Assembly (NCBI GenBank): GCA_963761975.1
Contig: CAVXIR010000004.1
Coordinates: forward strand, 124,001 to 188,000
Origin: JAMQPK01 sp963761975
GTDB lineage: Bacteria; Acidobacteriota; Vicinamibacteria; Vicinamibacterales; JAMQPK01
Reading direction: 5' to 3'
Length of the DNA: 64,000 bases
Position numbers and translations under genes: made by a program. Positions within the stretch are counted from its first letter, which is position 1, and each line of letters begins with the position of its first letter. Below are positions 48,467 to 59,883 of this stretch, in pieces. The notes below the pieces were generated by a model that worked only from the letters and a program-made list of their open reading frames with translations, was not told where the DNA came from and did no database searches.

Positions 48467-51109
48467 TTAGAAAGTTGAGCCGACGTCGAAACGGAATCGG
48501 AACGCCTTTTCCGGCTGTCCGGTGCTGTAATTCAGCACGCCATCCCGCTGCGGATTCGCCGCAAAGATCAGCCGGAACGGCACGTTCAGCACCGGCATGA
48601 AGAACCGGATTTCGGCCCCTGTCGACGTGATGAAATCCCTCGTCTGGAACCGCTGGCCGGTGTCCTTTACCTGGCCAGCATCATAGAACAAAATCAGCCG
48701 CACCGGCCCGCCGACGGAAATCAGGTATTCGGCGTTGAAGAGCACGCTCTTATTGCCGCCGATGACGATCCCGCTTGCCGGATCCTGCGGTCCAATACTT
48801 CGGAGGTCGTACCCGCGGACGCTGTACCCGCCACCCAGCACCAACCGCTCAAAGATTGGCAGAGGGCTGGTCGTGCCGAAGGGCCGGATATATTCAAACT
48901 GCCCTCGCAAGCCCAGCGAAGTGCGGGCGGTGTGCTGCAGGAACCAGACACCTTCGAGCGTGGGGTTGATGTAGCGGGTGTTTCCGCCCATGCCGGCGAG
49001 GCCGAGCGACGCGGTGTAGCGCCGGCCCGTGACCGGGGTAATCGGGTTGTCAATCGAGTTCAGCGAGTAGGTCGGCGTGATCTTGCTGATCGTGCGGCGT
49101 CCACCCTGCCCGATCAGCAGCGCGTCCTTTAAATACGGGCTGAACTCGATGATGCGGCGCTGTTCGTCGGTGAGTTGGTCGAAGTCGATGCTCTGGCAAC
49201 CTTCAGCCGAGAACAGGCACGTCTGGTCGAAGAACGCCTGATTCAAGTCCCTCACGTACACCCGGTCATAGCTGTAATTGACGAACATCCGCGAGAAGGC
49301 CCCTACCGGAAACCCCATCGTGAGGTTGCCGCCTGTCGACCCCTGCGTGAACTGGTACAGATACTCGATGTCGCGCCGGTGCACATCGACCGAGCCCGTG
49401 ATCGGCCGATCGAACAAAAACGGCTCAGTGAACGCCACCTGATAATCGCTGACCCGCGCGCCGGTCTGCATCGAGATCGTGAACGTCTCGCCGCGTCCCA
49501 TGAAGTTGGCGGTCGAGAACGACAGCTGCCCGAACACACCGTCGTATTGCGACACGCCCGCGCCGAACGACAGCTGGTTGCGGTTCTGTTCTTCCAGTTT
49601 GAGGCTGACGTCGACCTTGTTCTCGGAGCCTTCCGTCTTCTGGATGTCAATGTTCTTCTGATCTTCGAGCGGCTTGAAGTAGCCGAGCTGATTCAGGCGC
49701 TTCACCGAATATTTCAGCGCTTCGGTATTGAACACGCTGTTTTCGTACACACGCAGTTCGCGCCTGATGACGTTGTCGCGCGTCGTCGTGTTGCCCTGGA
49801 ACGTAATGCGATTGACGAAGTACTGCTTGCCCTCGTTCACGCGGACGGTGACGTTGACCTTGCCGTCGTCCTGGAACGCAAAGTCCGGAAACGGCGTCAT
49901 CTCGAAGTGGCCGCCCGTGCCGTAAATCTCGCGGACCTTCTCGAAGCCCTGCCGAAGGCGTTTTTCGTTGTAGTAGTCGCCGTTCTTCATCTTGAAGAGC
50001 GGACGCATCACCTGGGCCGGCACCTTGTCGTTACCCGCAAACTCGAACGTATTAATACGGTACCGCATGCCTTCCGTGACGGGAATTTCCAGCGTCATGA
50101 AACGCGTCTTGCCGTCCTTGGAGTCGCGAATTGGCTTGAGGTTCGGCTGCCCTACGTTGGACTGCAAGTACCCCTGTTCGCGAAGGAACCCGCTCACCAT
50201 CTCCGCGTCCTCTTCGAACTTGTCCTCCTGATACACGCTGCTGCCGGGAAAAATCCAGAAGCCGCCGCCCTTGTTCGTTTTCATCTTGCCGCGCAGTTTC
50301 CCGTCGCTGAACACCTTGTTGCCGACGAAGTCGACGTTCGAGATCTTGACCTTGGGTCCTTCGGTGACCTTGAACTTCAACGCGACGCTCTTCGGCCCGC
50401 CGGGCAGCGCCTCGTGCACCGACTCGACCTTGGCGTCCTGAAATCCCTTCTCGACCATCATCTCGCGGATGACATTCGCCACGCGCTTCTCGGTCGCCTG
50501 ATCCACGAACGAATCGAGGCGGATGGTGATGCCCAGCTCGCGCAGTCGCTCTTCGACCTTCGCCTGCTCGATCTCTTTGGTGCCCTCGTTATAAATGGTG
50601 TTCTTGATCCGCTGACGCTCTTCCAACTCGTACACGATGACCTTGCCAAGCACACCGTTCGAGAACGGATAGTCAACGGCTTCGATTTTCAGATCGTCGA
50701 GGAAATTGGTCGCCCAGAGGCGCTTGTGATCGCCAATGATGGTCTGCTCGGACGCTTCGTTATACGGCTTCCAGACGTCTTGCGACGGCAGGCTCACCAG
50801 GTCGGTGGACTGCATGTAGTAGAGATAGGTCTGCGGGTCCACGAGCGAAACATTGCCCTGTTTGGGGAAGCACACCACGATGGTGTAGATCACGGGGCCG
50901 GACGCCGTCGGCGGCAGACCTGCGGGCGGCGGAACCTCTTGATGCCCCCCGCACACCGGCAATGCGCCGCTGGCAGTGAGGGTTGGTGTGGTCGGCTTCT
51001 GAGTGCTCGTCGGCGCCGCGGGAGCGATTGGGGCCGGCGCGACCGGCGCCTGGGCATACCCCGGCGCCGCCCAGAGGGCTGACAGGAGGATAACGCTGTA
51101 AATTCGCAT
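48467..51109 (-). CDS. bamA: Outer membrane protein assembly factor BamA
   Basis: Central Omp85 protein that inserts beta barrels into the outer membrane. The 880 residues comprise a signal peptide, a Pro/Thr-rich segment, POTRA repeats (for example VNRITFQGNTTTRDNVIRREL and KISNVDFVGNKVFSDGKLRG) and a C-terminal 16-strand barrel with the VRGYDLRSIGP loop (VRGF/Y motif), ending in FRFDVGSTF with the expected terminal Phe. It is followed by skp and fabZ-lpxA. An antisense frame of 635 codons over this gene is a coding shadow. Confidence 0.95.
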   Translation of the reverse strand: MRIYSVILLSALWAAPGYAQAPVAPAPIAPAAPTSTQKPTTPTLTASGALPVCGGHQEVPPPAGLPPTASGPVIYTIVVCFPKQGNVSLVDPQTYLYYMQSTDLVSLPSQDVWKPYNEASEQTIIGDHKRLWATNFLDDLKIEAVDYPFSNGVLGKVIVYELEERQRIKNTIYNEGTKEIEQAKVEERLRELGITIRLDSFVDQATEKRVANVIREMMVEKGFQDAKVESVHEALPGGPKSVALKFKVTEGPKVKISNVDFVGNKVFSDGKLRGKMKTNKGGGFWIFPGSSVYQEDKFEEDAEMVSGFLREQGYLQSNVGQPNLKPIRDSKDGKTRFMTLEIPVTEGMRYRINTFEFAGNDKVPAQVMRPLFKMKNGDYYNEKRLRQGFEKVREIYGTGGHFEMTPFPDFAFQDDGKVNVTVRVNEGKQYFVNRITFQGNTTTRDNVIRRELRVYENSVFNTEALKYSVKRLNQLGYFKPLEDQKNIDIQKTEGSENKVDVSLKLEEQNRNQLSFGAGVSQYDGVFGQLSFSTANFMGRGETFTISMQTGARVSDYQVAFTEPFLFDRPITGSVDVHRRDIEYLYQFTQGSTGGNLTMGFPVGAFSRMFVNYSYDRVYVRDLNQAFFDQTCLFSAEGCQSIDFDQLTDEQRRIIEFSPYLKDALLIGQGGRRTISKITPTYSLNSIDNPITPVTGRRYTASLGLAGMGGNTRYINPTLEGVWFLQHTARTSLGLRGQFEYIRPFGTTSPLPIFERLVLGGGYSVRGYDLRSIGPQDPASGIVIGGNKSVLFNAEYLISVGGPVRLILFYDAGQVKDTGQRFQTRDFITSTGAEIRFFMPVLNVPFRLIFAANPQRDGVLNYSTGQPEKAFRFRFDVGSTF

Positions 51110-51136
51110 TGGAAAGGGCCTCGCAGCAACACCGCA

Positions 51137-51161
51137 GGGCGGGGGCTGGCAAGCCCCGCCC
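51137..51161. repeat. GGGCGGGGCT hairpin between clpC and bamA
   Basis: GGGCGGGGGCT and AGCCCCGCCC pair with one bulged G and a 4-base loop. It lies 28 bases before the bamA start and after the clpC stop. It may be a clpC terminator or a dispersed REP-like repeat. Confidence 0.6.
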
Positions 51162-51189
51162 TACCTGCTATTAGGCTATTTTAGACGTT

Positions 51190-53626
<2,437 letters not shown>

Positions 53627-53677
53627 CCGTTTTACCTGCGAAAAAGGGCCGTGGGACTGCGCTAGCGACCTATACGC

Positions 53678-53683
53678 ATTATA
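53678..53683 (-). promoter_or_regulatory. Candidate -10 of clpC
   Basis: TATAAT, 51 bases upstream of the clpC ATG at 53626. I see no CIRCE or CtsR operator and no clear -35. The rest of the 148-base lolD-clpC gap holds nothing else I recognise. Confidence 0.5.
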
Positions 53684-53774
53684 CGGCCAAACCCCTGACC
53701 TTCCTATTCGTTAGACCTCGTATCGGCACCAAAAGCGCCGACCTTCGCACAACTTAGTTCGCCACCAGGGCGAC

Positions 53775-54449
53775 TTATCCCGGAATCAACCGGCCACCCT
53801 CCAGACGCAAGATCCGATCGCAGGACGCCGCCAAATGCATGTTGTGGGTGGCGATTACCGAACTGAGGTGTCGCTCCCGGTGCATCTCGCGCAAAAGCGC
53901 GTGCAAAGCTTCGGCCGTTTTTTCGTCCAGGTCGCCGGTCGGCTCATCTGCCAGCAGAATTGACGGTTCGGTGACCAACGCTCGGGCAACCGCCACCCGT
54001 TGTTGCTCTCCACCGGACAGCATGGCCGGCCGGTGGGTCAGGCGCTCGCCAAGTCCAAGACGTTGGAGTACCGCTGTTGCGCGGTTCCGCGCGTCGGCCG
54101 GGCTGACGCGGGCAATGCGCAACGGCATTTCGGCGTTTTCGACTGCGGTAAATTCCGGAAGAAGGTGGTGGAATTGAAAAACGAACCCGACGTGCTTGTT
54201 TCGAAACTTCGTGAGCGCCTCGTCGGCCATGGCGCCGATCTCGGTGTTGCCCACGCTGATGGAACCCGTGTCGCTGCGATCGAGACCACCAAGGAGATGC
54301 AGCAACGTGCTCTTGCCAACGCCTGAGGCACCAACCACCGCCACCATCTCACCCTGTTCGACCGCCAGATCCAGATCGCGCAGCACATGCAGATGCTGGC
54401 TTCCGACCTGATAGCTCTTGTTGATATTGGTGGCGGTGAGGAACGGCAT
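53775..54449 (-). CDS. lolD: Lipoprotein-releasing ABC transporter ATPase LolD
   Basis: ATPase of LolCDE, which extracts lipoproteins from the inner membrane. In 224 residues it shows Walker A GASGVGKSTLLH, the LolD/MacB-type RNKHVGFVFQFHHLLPEFTAVEN, signature LSGGEQQRVAVARAL and Walker B ILLADEPTGDLD. The permease gene is 0.8 kb upstream, separated by a small glycine-zipper gene. MacB-type exporters are the alternative, but the permease next door is LolC/E-like. Confidence 0.9.
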   Translation of the reverse strand: MPFLTATNINKSYQVGSQHLHVLRDLDLAVEQGEMVAVVGASGVGKSTLLHLLGGLDRSDTGSISVGNTEIGAMADEALTKFRNKHVGFVFQFHHLLPEFTAVENAEMPLRIARVSPADARNRATAVLQRLGLGERLTHRPAMLSGGEQQRVAVARALVTEPSILLADEPTGDLDEKTAEALHALLREMHRERHLSSVIATHNMHLAASCDRILRLEGGRLIPG

Positions 54450-54451
54450 GC

Positions 54452-54530
54452 AGGCTTGAGGCCCCGGACTTCAGGCTGCAGGCCTGACATGCCTGAAGTC
54501 CGAAGCCCGAAGCCGGGCAGCCATCATTCT
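54452..54530. repeat. GCCTGAAG/GCCCGAAG word array
   Basis: Imperfect GCCTGAAGTCC/GCAGGCCTG words fill the gap between lolD and the glycine-zipper gene. Same lexicon as the divergent region at 3084-3130. Confidence 0.7.
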
Positions 54531-55083
54531 AGCGGCGTTTCACTTGATCGTAGATGGCCGCCGCGCCGCCGCCAATGGCCGCGCCCGCAAGCGCGCCCGT
54601 CTTGCCGCCCATCACCGCGCCAAGACCAGCGCCCGCGCCAGCCGAACCGCCGATTAACAGCGCGCTCTTCTGCCATGACCGTCTCGGTTGTCCATCAGAC
54701 GAAACCGTGCGCTGTGTCGAAACGCGACGCACCGTCGGCTGGGCGACAGCACGCTCGGTTACGTAATGCGTCTGAACCGGATACCCACCCTGCGGCTGAT
54801 ATGCCGGAGCGGCCTGGTAACCGTACGGAACCATGGCTCCTGTCGTCGCGGTGCCGTTTGGCGACCAACCGGGCGGCTGGCCCACGAGCGGCTGCCCGAA
54901 AGCCCCCTGACTGGCCTGCACGAGGTACGGCCTCGCGACCCCATCCGGACCCACGATCATCATCTGGGTAGGCATGGCCGGCGTCATTGCGCGACCAAAC
55001 GCTTGACGCTCGCCAAGGTTGTAAGACACGAGCATCGCCCCGACTGCGACGGCTCCTGCAAAGGCGCCAAAAGCTGCTCTCAT
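54529..55083 (-). CDS. Glycine-zipper membrane protein of unknown function
   Basis: A 184-residue protein with an N-terminal membrane or signal helix (AAFGAFAGAVAVGAMLVSYN), a Pro/Gln/Tyr-rich middle and a C-terminal glycine zipper (LLIGGSAGAGAGLGAVMGGK and GALAGAAIGGGAAAI). Such zippers occur in envelope proteins and may insert in membranes. I use the ATG at 55083 because GAGGGGG stands at SD distance; GTG at 55101 is the alternative. It lies between lolC/E and lolD but has no known Lol role. Confidence 0.6.
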   Translation of the reverse strand: MRAAFGAFAGAVAVGAMLVSYNLGERQAFGRAMTPAMPTQMMIVGPDGVARPYLVQASQGAFGQPLVGQPPGWSPNGTATTGAMVPYGYQAAPAYQPQGGYPVQTHYVTERAVAQPTVRRVSTQRTVSSDGQPRRSWQKSALLIGGSAGAGAGLGAVMGGKTGALAGAAIGGGAAAIYDQVKRR

Positions 55084-55202
55084 ACCTGGTATCCCCCTCA
55101 CGACAGATTCATCAAGGAGGATGCCAGTAATTTTATTGGGAAATAAGGACTTACGTTGTCACAGCTGTCCTCCCTAAAGCGCAGTTCGTCACCTGGCAAG
55201 AA

Positions 55203-55279
55203 CACTCTGACGCCGGTCAGCGCAGATGGCAAATGGATGATGGCAAAGAGCGCTCTGCCATCTGCCATCAGCCCTCTGC
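55203..55279. repeat. GCAGATGGCAAATGG / TGCCATCTGCC inverted array
   Basis: GCAGATGGC words face CTGCCATCTGCCATC words and can fold, in the lolC/E-zipper gene gap of about 200 bases. Same lexicon as 47576-47662. The rest of the gap (55102-55202) holds only A/T-rich promoter-like sequence and no gene. Confidence 0.8.
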
Positions 55280-55290
55280 CATGACCCGTA

Positions 55291-56523
55291 TCACCCATAG
55301 CGCAGCGCTTCGACCGGCTTGAGCTTGGCAGCCTGACGCGAGGGATAGAGAGTGGCGAGAAAACATATCAGCACTGCGACAACGATGACGAGCGTCAGCT
55401 CGAACAGACGCAGCGTAAAAGGTACGTACGTGATCTGATACACCTCTCCCATTCCCGGAACGCGCAGCAGCTGATATCTATTCATCACCCACGAGATGCC
55501 CACGCCGGCAATCGCTCCGATCGCGGTCCCGATAGATCCGATAATGAGCCCCTGCAGCATGAAGATGTACATCACGCTGCGTGAGGTGGCTCCCATTGTT
55601 TTCAGGATAGCGATGTCCGGCGTCTTCTCCATCACGAGCAGCACGAGCGACGCGACGATGTTGAGCGCGGCGACCATGACGATGAGGCCGATCGTGATCG
55701 AGACCGCCATCTTTTCGAGAAACAACGCCTCGAACAAGGGCCGGTTCATCGTCGTCCAGTCCTGTGTGACGTAACGATCACCGAGGATGTGTGGAATGGA
55801 CGCCGTCACTTCCGTCGCGGCATAAATGTCATCGAAGGCCAGCTGAATCATCTCGGGCTGGGTTTTGTTCAACATCCGCTCGGCGACCTCGAGCGAGACC
55901 AGCCCGAAGGTGTTGTCAACCTCATAAAGGCCCAGACGGAAGGTTCCTGCGACGCGGAACGGCCGCTTGCGCGGCGCCATGCCCGTGAATGGATTGAGCG
56001 TGCCTTCCGGCGTCAACAGGCTGACGGTGTCACCGACCGAGACACCGAGCTGCCGCGCGAGGTCCTGGCCCAGAATGATGCCGTCGAAGCTCTCCTCGTT
56101 TTGCGGCCTCAGGTCGTCGAGCTTGCCGGACACGATGGCTTTCTCGACTTCCGTCACGGTGGGCTCGAGCTGGGGATCGATGCCCTTGAAGGTGATGAAC
56201 GCGTCGGCAACTGGCGACTGCGCGAGTGCCCGGCCGTTCAGCGCCGGCGCCGCTCCAATCACGTGTGGAATTTTTCGCAGCGTTTCGATTTCGGCGCGGT
56301 AGTCCTCGATGCCGGTCGTCTTGAACACAAACGCGTGTGCGGTCGACCCGAGAATGCGGTCGCGGAGCTCGCTCTGCAGCCCCGTCATCATCGCCATGGC
56401 AAGAATCAGCGCGAGCACGCCGACGGTCACGCCAAGCGTCGACACGAACGAGATGATCGAAATGAAGGCCTGACGCCGGCGCGCCAGCAGGTATCGCAGA
56501 GCAATCTGTAGCTCGAATGGCAT
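55291..56523 (-). CDS. lolC: Lipoprotein-releasing ABC transporter permease (LolC/LolE)
   Basis: Inner-membrane permease of the Lol system. In 410 residues a first helix (FISIISFVSTLGVTVGVLALILAMA) precedes a large periplasmic MacB-PCD domain, followed by three C-terminal helices with the FtsX-like VVAALNIVASLVLLVMEK, DIAILKTMGATSRSVMYIF and VLICFLATLYPSRQAAKLKPVEAL motifs. Only one permease gene is present, so a homodimeric LolF-like arrangement is possible. The ATG is three bases from a palindrome that fills the gap to lysS. Confidence 0.9.
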   Translation of the reverse strand: MPFELQIALRYLLARRRQAFISIISFVSTLGVTVGVLALILAMAMMTGLQSELRDRILGSTAHAFVFKTTGIEDYRAEIETLRKIPHVIGAAPALNGRALAQSPVADAFITFKGIDPQLEPTVTEVEKAIVSGKLDDLRPQNEESFDGIILGQDLARQLGVSVGDTVSLLTPEGTLNPFTGMAPRKRPFRVAGTFRLGLYEVDNTFGLVSLEVAERMLNKTQPEMIQLAFDDIYAATEVTASIPHILGDRYVTQDWTTMNRPLFEALFLEKMAVSITIGLIVMVAALNIVASLVLLVMEKTPDIAILKTMGATSRSVMYIFMLQGLIIGSIGTAIGAIAGVGISWVMNRYQLLRVPGMGEVYQITYVPFTLRLFELTLVIVVAVLICFLATLYPSRQAAKLKPVEALRYG

Positions 56524-56526
56524 AAA

Positions 56527-56613
56527 GGGGTCAGACCCTATTTTTACGTTTTCCGTAATCGTTGTGGCGCATTCAGACCCGTTACGGAAAACGTAAAAAT
56601 AGGGTCTGTCCCC
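56527..56613. repeat. 32-bp palindrome, GGGGTCAGACCC family
   Basis: Arms 56527-56558 and 56582-56613 with one mismatch and a 23-base loop. Outer part GGGGTCAGACCCTATTTTT, inner part ACGTTTTCCGTAA. It lies between the lysS stop and the lolC/E start, the same arrangement as at 21162-21251. Confidence 0.95.
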
Positions 56614-56616
56614 CTC

Positions 56617-58113
56617 TTATTTCGGCCGCATGTGCGGAAAGAGAATGACGTCCCGAATTGATTTGCTATCGGTCAAGAGCATCACGAGTCGATCGACGCC
56701 GACGCCTTCGCCGGCAGTGGGCGGTAGCCCATACTCCAGAGCGCGCACATAGTCTTCGTCCATCGCGTGCGCCTCCTGATCGCCTTTCGCGCGCTCCTCG
56801 AGCTGCTGCTCGAAGCGTCTGCGCTGCTCCAGCGGATCGTTCAACTCGCTGAAGGCGTTCGCCATTTCCACCTTCGCAATATAGAGCTCGAACCGCTCAA
56901 CCGTCTCGGGATCGTCCGGCCGTTGCTTGGAGAGCGGCGACACCTCGGTCGGAAAGTCGAACACGAAGGTCGGCTGCACGAGCGATTCCTCGACGAGCGT
57001 CTCGAAGATCGTCGTCGTAATCTTGCCGGGACCCGACGTCGAGTCGACGCCGAGGCCCAGTTGCGACGCGAGGGCTTTTGCCTTCGCAGGATCCCGCAAA
57101 TCCGACTCGGGAACCTGTCGGCCGAGCTTCTTCGACGCGGCATCGGCAGCGGCCCGGCGGAGCGAGAGGCGCGAGAACGGCGCCCGCAGCGAAATTATCT
57201 GACCGTCGTATTGAATCTGATCAGTGCCGGCGGCCGATTTCGCAACGAAGGCCACCATCTCTTCCGTCATCGTCATCAGGTCCTGATAGTCGCTGTACGC
57301 CTGATAGAACTCGAGCATCGTGAACTCCGGATTGTGCCGGGTCGAGATGCCTTCGTTGCGGAAGTTGCGGTTGATCTCATAGACGCGCTCGAGACCGCCG
57401 ACGACGAGGCGCTTCAAGTAAAGCTCGGGCGCGATGCGCAGGAACAGATCGACGTCGAGCGCATTGTGATGCGTGCGGAATGGCCGCGCCATCGCGCCCC
57501 CGGCGACGGGCTGCATCATCGGCGTCTCCACTTCGAGATACCCGCGGCTGTCGAGAAACTCTCGAAGGGCGGCCAGCACCCTGGAGCGCACCTGAAACAC
57601 TTCCCGCGCTTCCGGATTGACGATGAGATCGAGATAGCGTTGCCGGTAACGGATCTCGATGTCGGTCAGCCCGTGCCACTTCTCCGGCAGCGGCAAGTGG
57701 CACTTCGCCAGAAACTCCAGCCGCGACGCCCAGATCGTCAGTTCGTTCGTCTTCGTGCGGAACAGATGCCCTTCGACGCCCACCATGTCGCCGAAGTCGA
57801 GCAGGCGGAACACTTCGAAATCGCGTTCGGGCAACGAGTCTTTTCTGATATAGACCTGGATACGAGATCGGCCATCCGAGAGGACGAGGAAATTCGCCTT
57901 GCCAAAGCTGCGGATGCCGAGAATGCGGCCGCTCGTGATGGTGCTGATGCGTGTCTCTTCCAGCTGCGGTCCCGACTTCTCGCCATGGGCGTGAACGAGA
58001 TCGATAATCGTTGACGTGCGATCGAACCGGTGGGGATACGGATTGACGCCAAGCCCGCTCAGCTTCGCGAGGTTGGCCCGTCGCTGCTGAATCTGTTCGT
58101 CTTCAGAAGACAT
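56617..58113 (-). CDS. lysS: Lysyl-tRNA synthetase (class II)
   Basis: Charges tRNA-Lys. In 498 residues the N-terminal OB fold (GRILGIRSFGKANFLVLSDG) is followed by the class II core with FRNEGISTRHNPEFTMLEFYQAY (motif 2) and the final GVGVDRLVMLLTDSKSIRDVILFPHMRP (motif 3). The ATG at 58113 has TATGAT (58127-58122) eight bases upstream, overlapping the stop of the ThuA gene. Its stop is followed by the 56527 palindrome. Confidence 0.96.
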   Translation of the reverse strand: MSSEDEQIQQRRANLAKLSGLGVNPYPHRFDRTSTIIDLVHAHGEKSGPQLEETRISTITSGRILGIRSFGKANFLVLSDGRSRIQVYIRKDSLPERDFEVFRLLDFGDMVGVEGHLFRTKTNELTIWASRLEFLAKCHLPLPEKWHGLTDIEIRYRQRYLDLIVNPEAREVFQVRSRVLAALREFLDSRGYLEVETPMMQPVAGGAMARPFRTHHNALDVDLFLRIAPELYLKRLVVGGLERVYEINRNFRNEGISTRHNPEFTMLEFYQAYSDYQDLMTMTEEMVAFVAKSAAGTDQIQYDGQIISLRAPFSRLSLRRAAADAASKKLGRQVPESDLRDPAKAKALASQLGLGVDSTSGPGKITTTIFETLVEESLVQPTFVFDFPTEVSPLSKQRPDDPETVERFELYIAKVEMANAFSELNDPLEQRRRFEQQLEERAKGDQEAHAMDEDYVRALEYGLPPTAGEGVGVDRLVMLLTDSKSIRDVILFPHMRPK

Positions 58114-58122
58114 TCATGAAAA

Positions 58123-58902
58123 TCATATCCCACCGGCGGCCCAGAGAATGGCCCGGCCCAGGTGGTCGACAAACAGCGGCTCCGAGAAGCTCTCCGCGGT
58201 GTGCCCACCTGCCGTGTACCATGCGCGTCCGCCCTCATAGGTCTGCGACCACATGATCGGGTGGTCGGGTGCCATCGTACCTCCCGAATAGGACCTCTCG
58301 TCGAGCGTCGCGAGCACCGTCACTGCACCCCGCGGATTCCGTTGGAAGTTGTACCACTCATCGCGGCGCGTCCATGTGCGAGGGAGCGATGCGGTGGATG
58401 GATGCCCCGCATCTTCAATCTGAATCGTCCCGTTCTGAATGTCGGGATGTCCCGCGAAGTACGCCCCCACCAGCGCACCGTAGAACGGCCAGTCGTATTC
58501 GGTGTCGGTGGCAGAATGCACGCCAACAAAGCCGCCGCCGCGTCGAATGAACCTCTCGAAGACCGCCTGTTGTGCGGCGTTCAGCACATCACCGGTCGTC
58601 GAAAGAAACACGACTGCCTTGAAACGTGCGAGGCTGTCGTCGGTGAACGCCGCGCCGTCCTCGGTCGCTTCGACCGAGAAGCCGCGTGTGCTGCCCTGCT
58701 GCCGAATGGCCGCGATGCCCACGGGGATGGAGTCGTGCCGGAAGCCTTCGGTCTTTGAAAAGACGAGAATCGCGAACGTGGGTGTCACCGGCGAAGGACC
58801 GCCGGGCGGCTGTGGGCTCATGTCGCCACACGCCACGCACGCGAGGACGAACCCCACGAACCCCACGAACCTCACGAACTTTACGAACCTCACGAACCTC
58901 AC
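58123..58902 (-). CDS. ThuA-domain protein with repeat-built signal peptide, predicted lipoprotein
   Basis: A 259-residue protein with a ThuA-like domain of the class I glutamine-amidotransferase fold: FAILVFSKTEGFRHDSI, VFLSTTGDVLNAAQQAVFERF, GGGFVGVHSATDTEYDWPFY and MWSQTYEGGRAWYTAGGHT. Many relatives act on sugars or are of unknown function. The N-terminus from the GTG at 58902 is MRFVRFVKFVRFVGFVGFV, encoded by a 9-bp tandem array, then LACVAC, a plausible lipobox. A start inside the array or downstream cannot be excluded. Confidence 0.8.
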   Translation of the reverse strand: MRFVRFVKFVRFVGFVGFVLACVACGDMSPQPPGGPSPVTPTFAILVFSKTEGFRHDSIPVGIAAIRQQGSTRGFSVEATEDGAAFTDDSLARFKAVVFLSTTGDVLNAAQQAVFERFIRRGGGFVGVHSATDTEYDWPFYGALVGAYFAGHPDIQNGTIQIEDAGHPSTASLPRTWTRRDEWYNFQRNPRGAVTVLATLDERSYSGGTMAPDHPIMWSQTYEGGRAWYTAGGHTAESFSEPLFVDHLGRAILWAAGGI

Positions 58903-58917
58903 GAACCTTACGAACCG
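58847..58917. repeat. 9-bp ACGAACCTC tandem array overlapping a signal peptide
   Basis: About eight imperfect 9-bp units (ACGAACCTC, ACGAACCCC, ACGAACTTT). On the minus strand each unit reads as Arg/Lys/Gly-Phe-Val, forming the n- and h-region of the ThuA protein. The array ends at the nusB stop. Confidence 0.9.
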
Positions 58918-59370
58918 TTATTGAAGCTTTTTCTTCACTGCATCCAGTATGCCGTTCACGAACTTGACCGACTCGTCGCCGCTGAACGTCTTTGCCAGCT
59001 CGAGGGCTTCGTTGATGACCACGTTTCGAGGCGTCGCGCCATCGAGAAATTCGCTGATGGCCAGCCGCAGGATGATGCGATCGAGCGCGGCCATCCGCGA
59101 CAGCCGCCAGTGCTCGGCGGTTTCGGCAATGAGGGGGTCGATCCTACTGAGGTTCGTGGTGGTCGAACGGACCAGCTGTTCGGCAAACGTCCGGACGCCC
59201 TCGGGCGCCCCTTCGGCGCCGGGCAGATTCGCGGACCAGAACGTGCGGAGAACCTCTTCGAGATCCTGCTGGCCGACTTCCCACTGATACAGCATTTGCA
59301 CGGCGGCCTGACGCGCCCGATGGCGGGTGCGTTGCCTGACTCCGGCGGTCGTCGTATCGGTGCCGCTCAT
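58918..59370 (-). CDS. nusB: Transcription antitermination protein NusB
   Basis: Forms the NusB-S10 complex that aids rRNA antitermination. 150 residues, all helical: RHRARQAAVQMLYQWEVGQQ at the N-terminus and FLDGATPRNVVINEALELAKTF with FVNGILDAVKKKL at the end are family signatures. The ATG at 59370 overlaps the ribH stop (ATGA), the conserved ribH-nusB pair; a longer frame upstream would lie inside ribH. Confidence 0.94.
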   Translation of the reverse strand: MSGTDTTTAGVRQRTRHRARQAAVQMLYQWEVGQQDLEEVLRTFWSANLPGAEGAPEGVRTFAEQLVRSTTTNLSRIDPLIAETAEHWRLSRMAALDRIILRLAISEFLDGATPRNVVINEALELAKTFSGDESVKFVNGILDAVKKKLQ

Positions 59371-59861
59371 ACGTTGATGCTCTTGCGCGACCTGGGTTGT
59401 CGAACCAAGCGCTGCAAGGTCGCCATTTCGACGGCCGCCATCGCCGCTTCCCACCCTTTGTTGTCAGGACCATCCACGGCTCGTTCGAGCGCCTCTTCGA
59501 CAGAGTTCGTCGTCAGCACGCCGAAGCTCATCGGCACGCCCGTCGCGGCCGCTGCGTCAGTGATGCCGTGGGCGCAGGCCGATGAGATGTACTCGAAGTG
59601 CGGCGTCTTCCCGCGAATCAGGCAGCCTAAACAGACGATGGCGACAAACTGTCCTCGCGAGGCGACGTCCTTGGCTGCAAACGGAATTTCGAACGCACCA
59701 GGCACTTTGATGATGCAGATGTCATCTGCACCAACCCCTGCGGACGTGAGAGCCTCGATGGCACCGGCCTGCAGACGCTCGGTGACAAAGTCGTTGAACT
59801 TCGACACGACGATCGCGAACTTCATGCCGGGAGCCTTCTGAGATCCTTCGAGGGTAAGCAT
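59367..59861 (-). CDS. ribH: 6,7-dimethyl-8-ribityllumazine synthase
   Basis: Penultimate step of riboflavin synthesis. With ATG at 59861 the 164 residues start MLTLEGSQKAPGMKFAIVVS, the standard N-terminus. The active-site blocks VPGAFEIPFAAKDVASRG, VCLGCLIRGKTPHFEYI and ACAHGITDAAAATGVPMSFGVLTT are intact. An upstream GTG at 59888 is possible but less like the family. It overlaps nusB. Confidence 0.94.
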   Translation of the reverse strand: MLTLEGSQKAPGMKFAIVVSKFNDFVTERLQAGAIEALTSAGVGADDICIIKVPGAFEIPFAAKDVASRGQFVAIVCLGCLIRGKTPHFEYISSACAHGITDAAAATGVPMSFGVLTTNSVEEALERAVDGPDNKGWEAAMAAVEMATLQRLVRQPRSRKSINV

Positions 59862-59883
59862 GGTTTTCCAATCTGCCTTAGAG

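Noticed and set aside
49175..51082. A 635-codon open frame antisense to bamA
   Set aside because: It mirrors bamA codon structure in a GC-rich gene; its translation shows no domain, signal or start context. The sense frame is a complete BamA.
56767..58014. A 415-codon open frame antisense to lysS
   Set aside because: Coding shadow of lysS; rich in Arg/Leu/Glu from reversed codons, with no recognisable domain.
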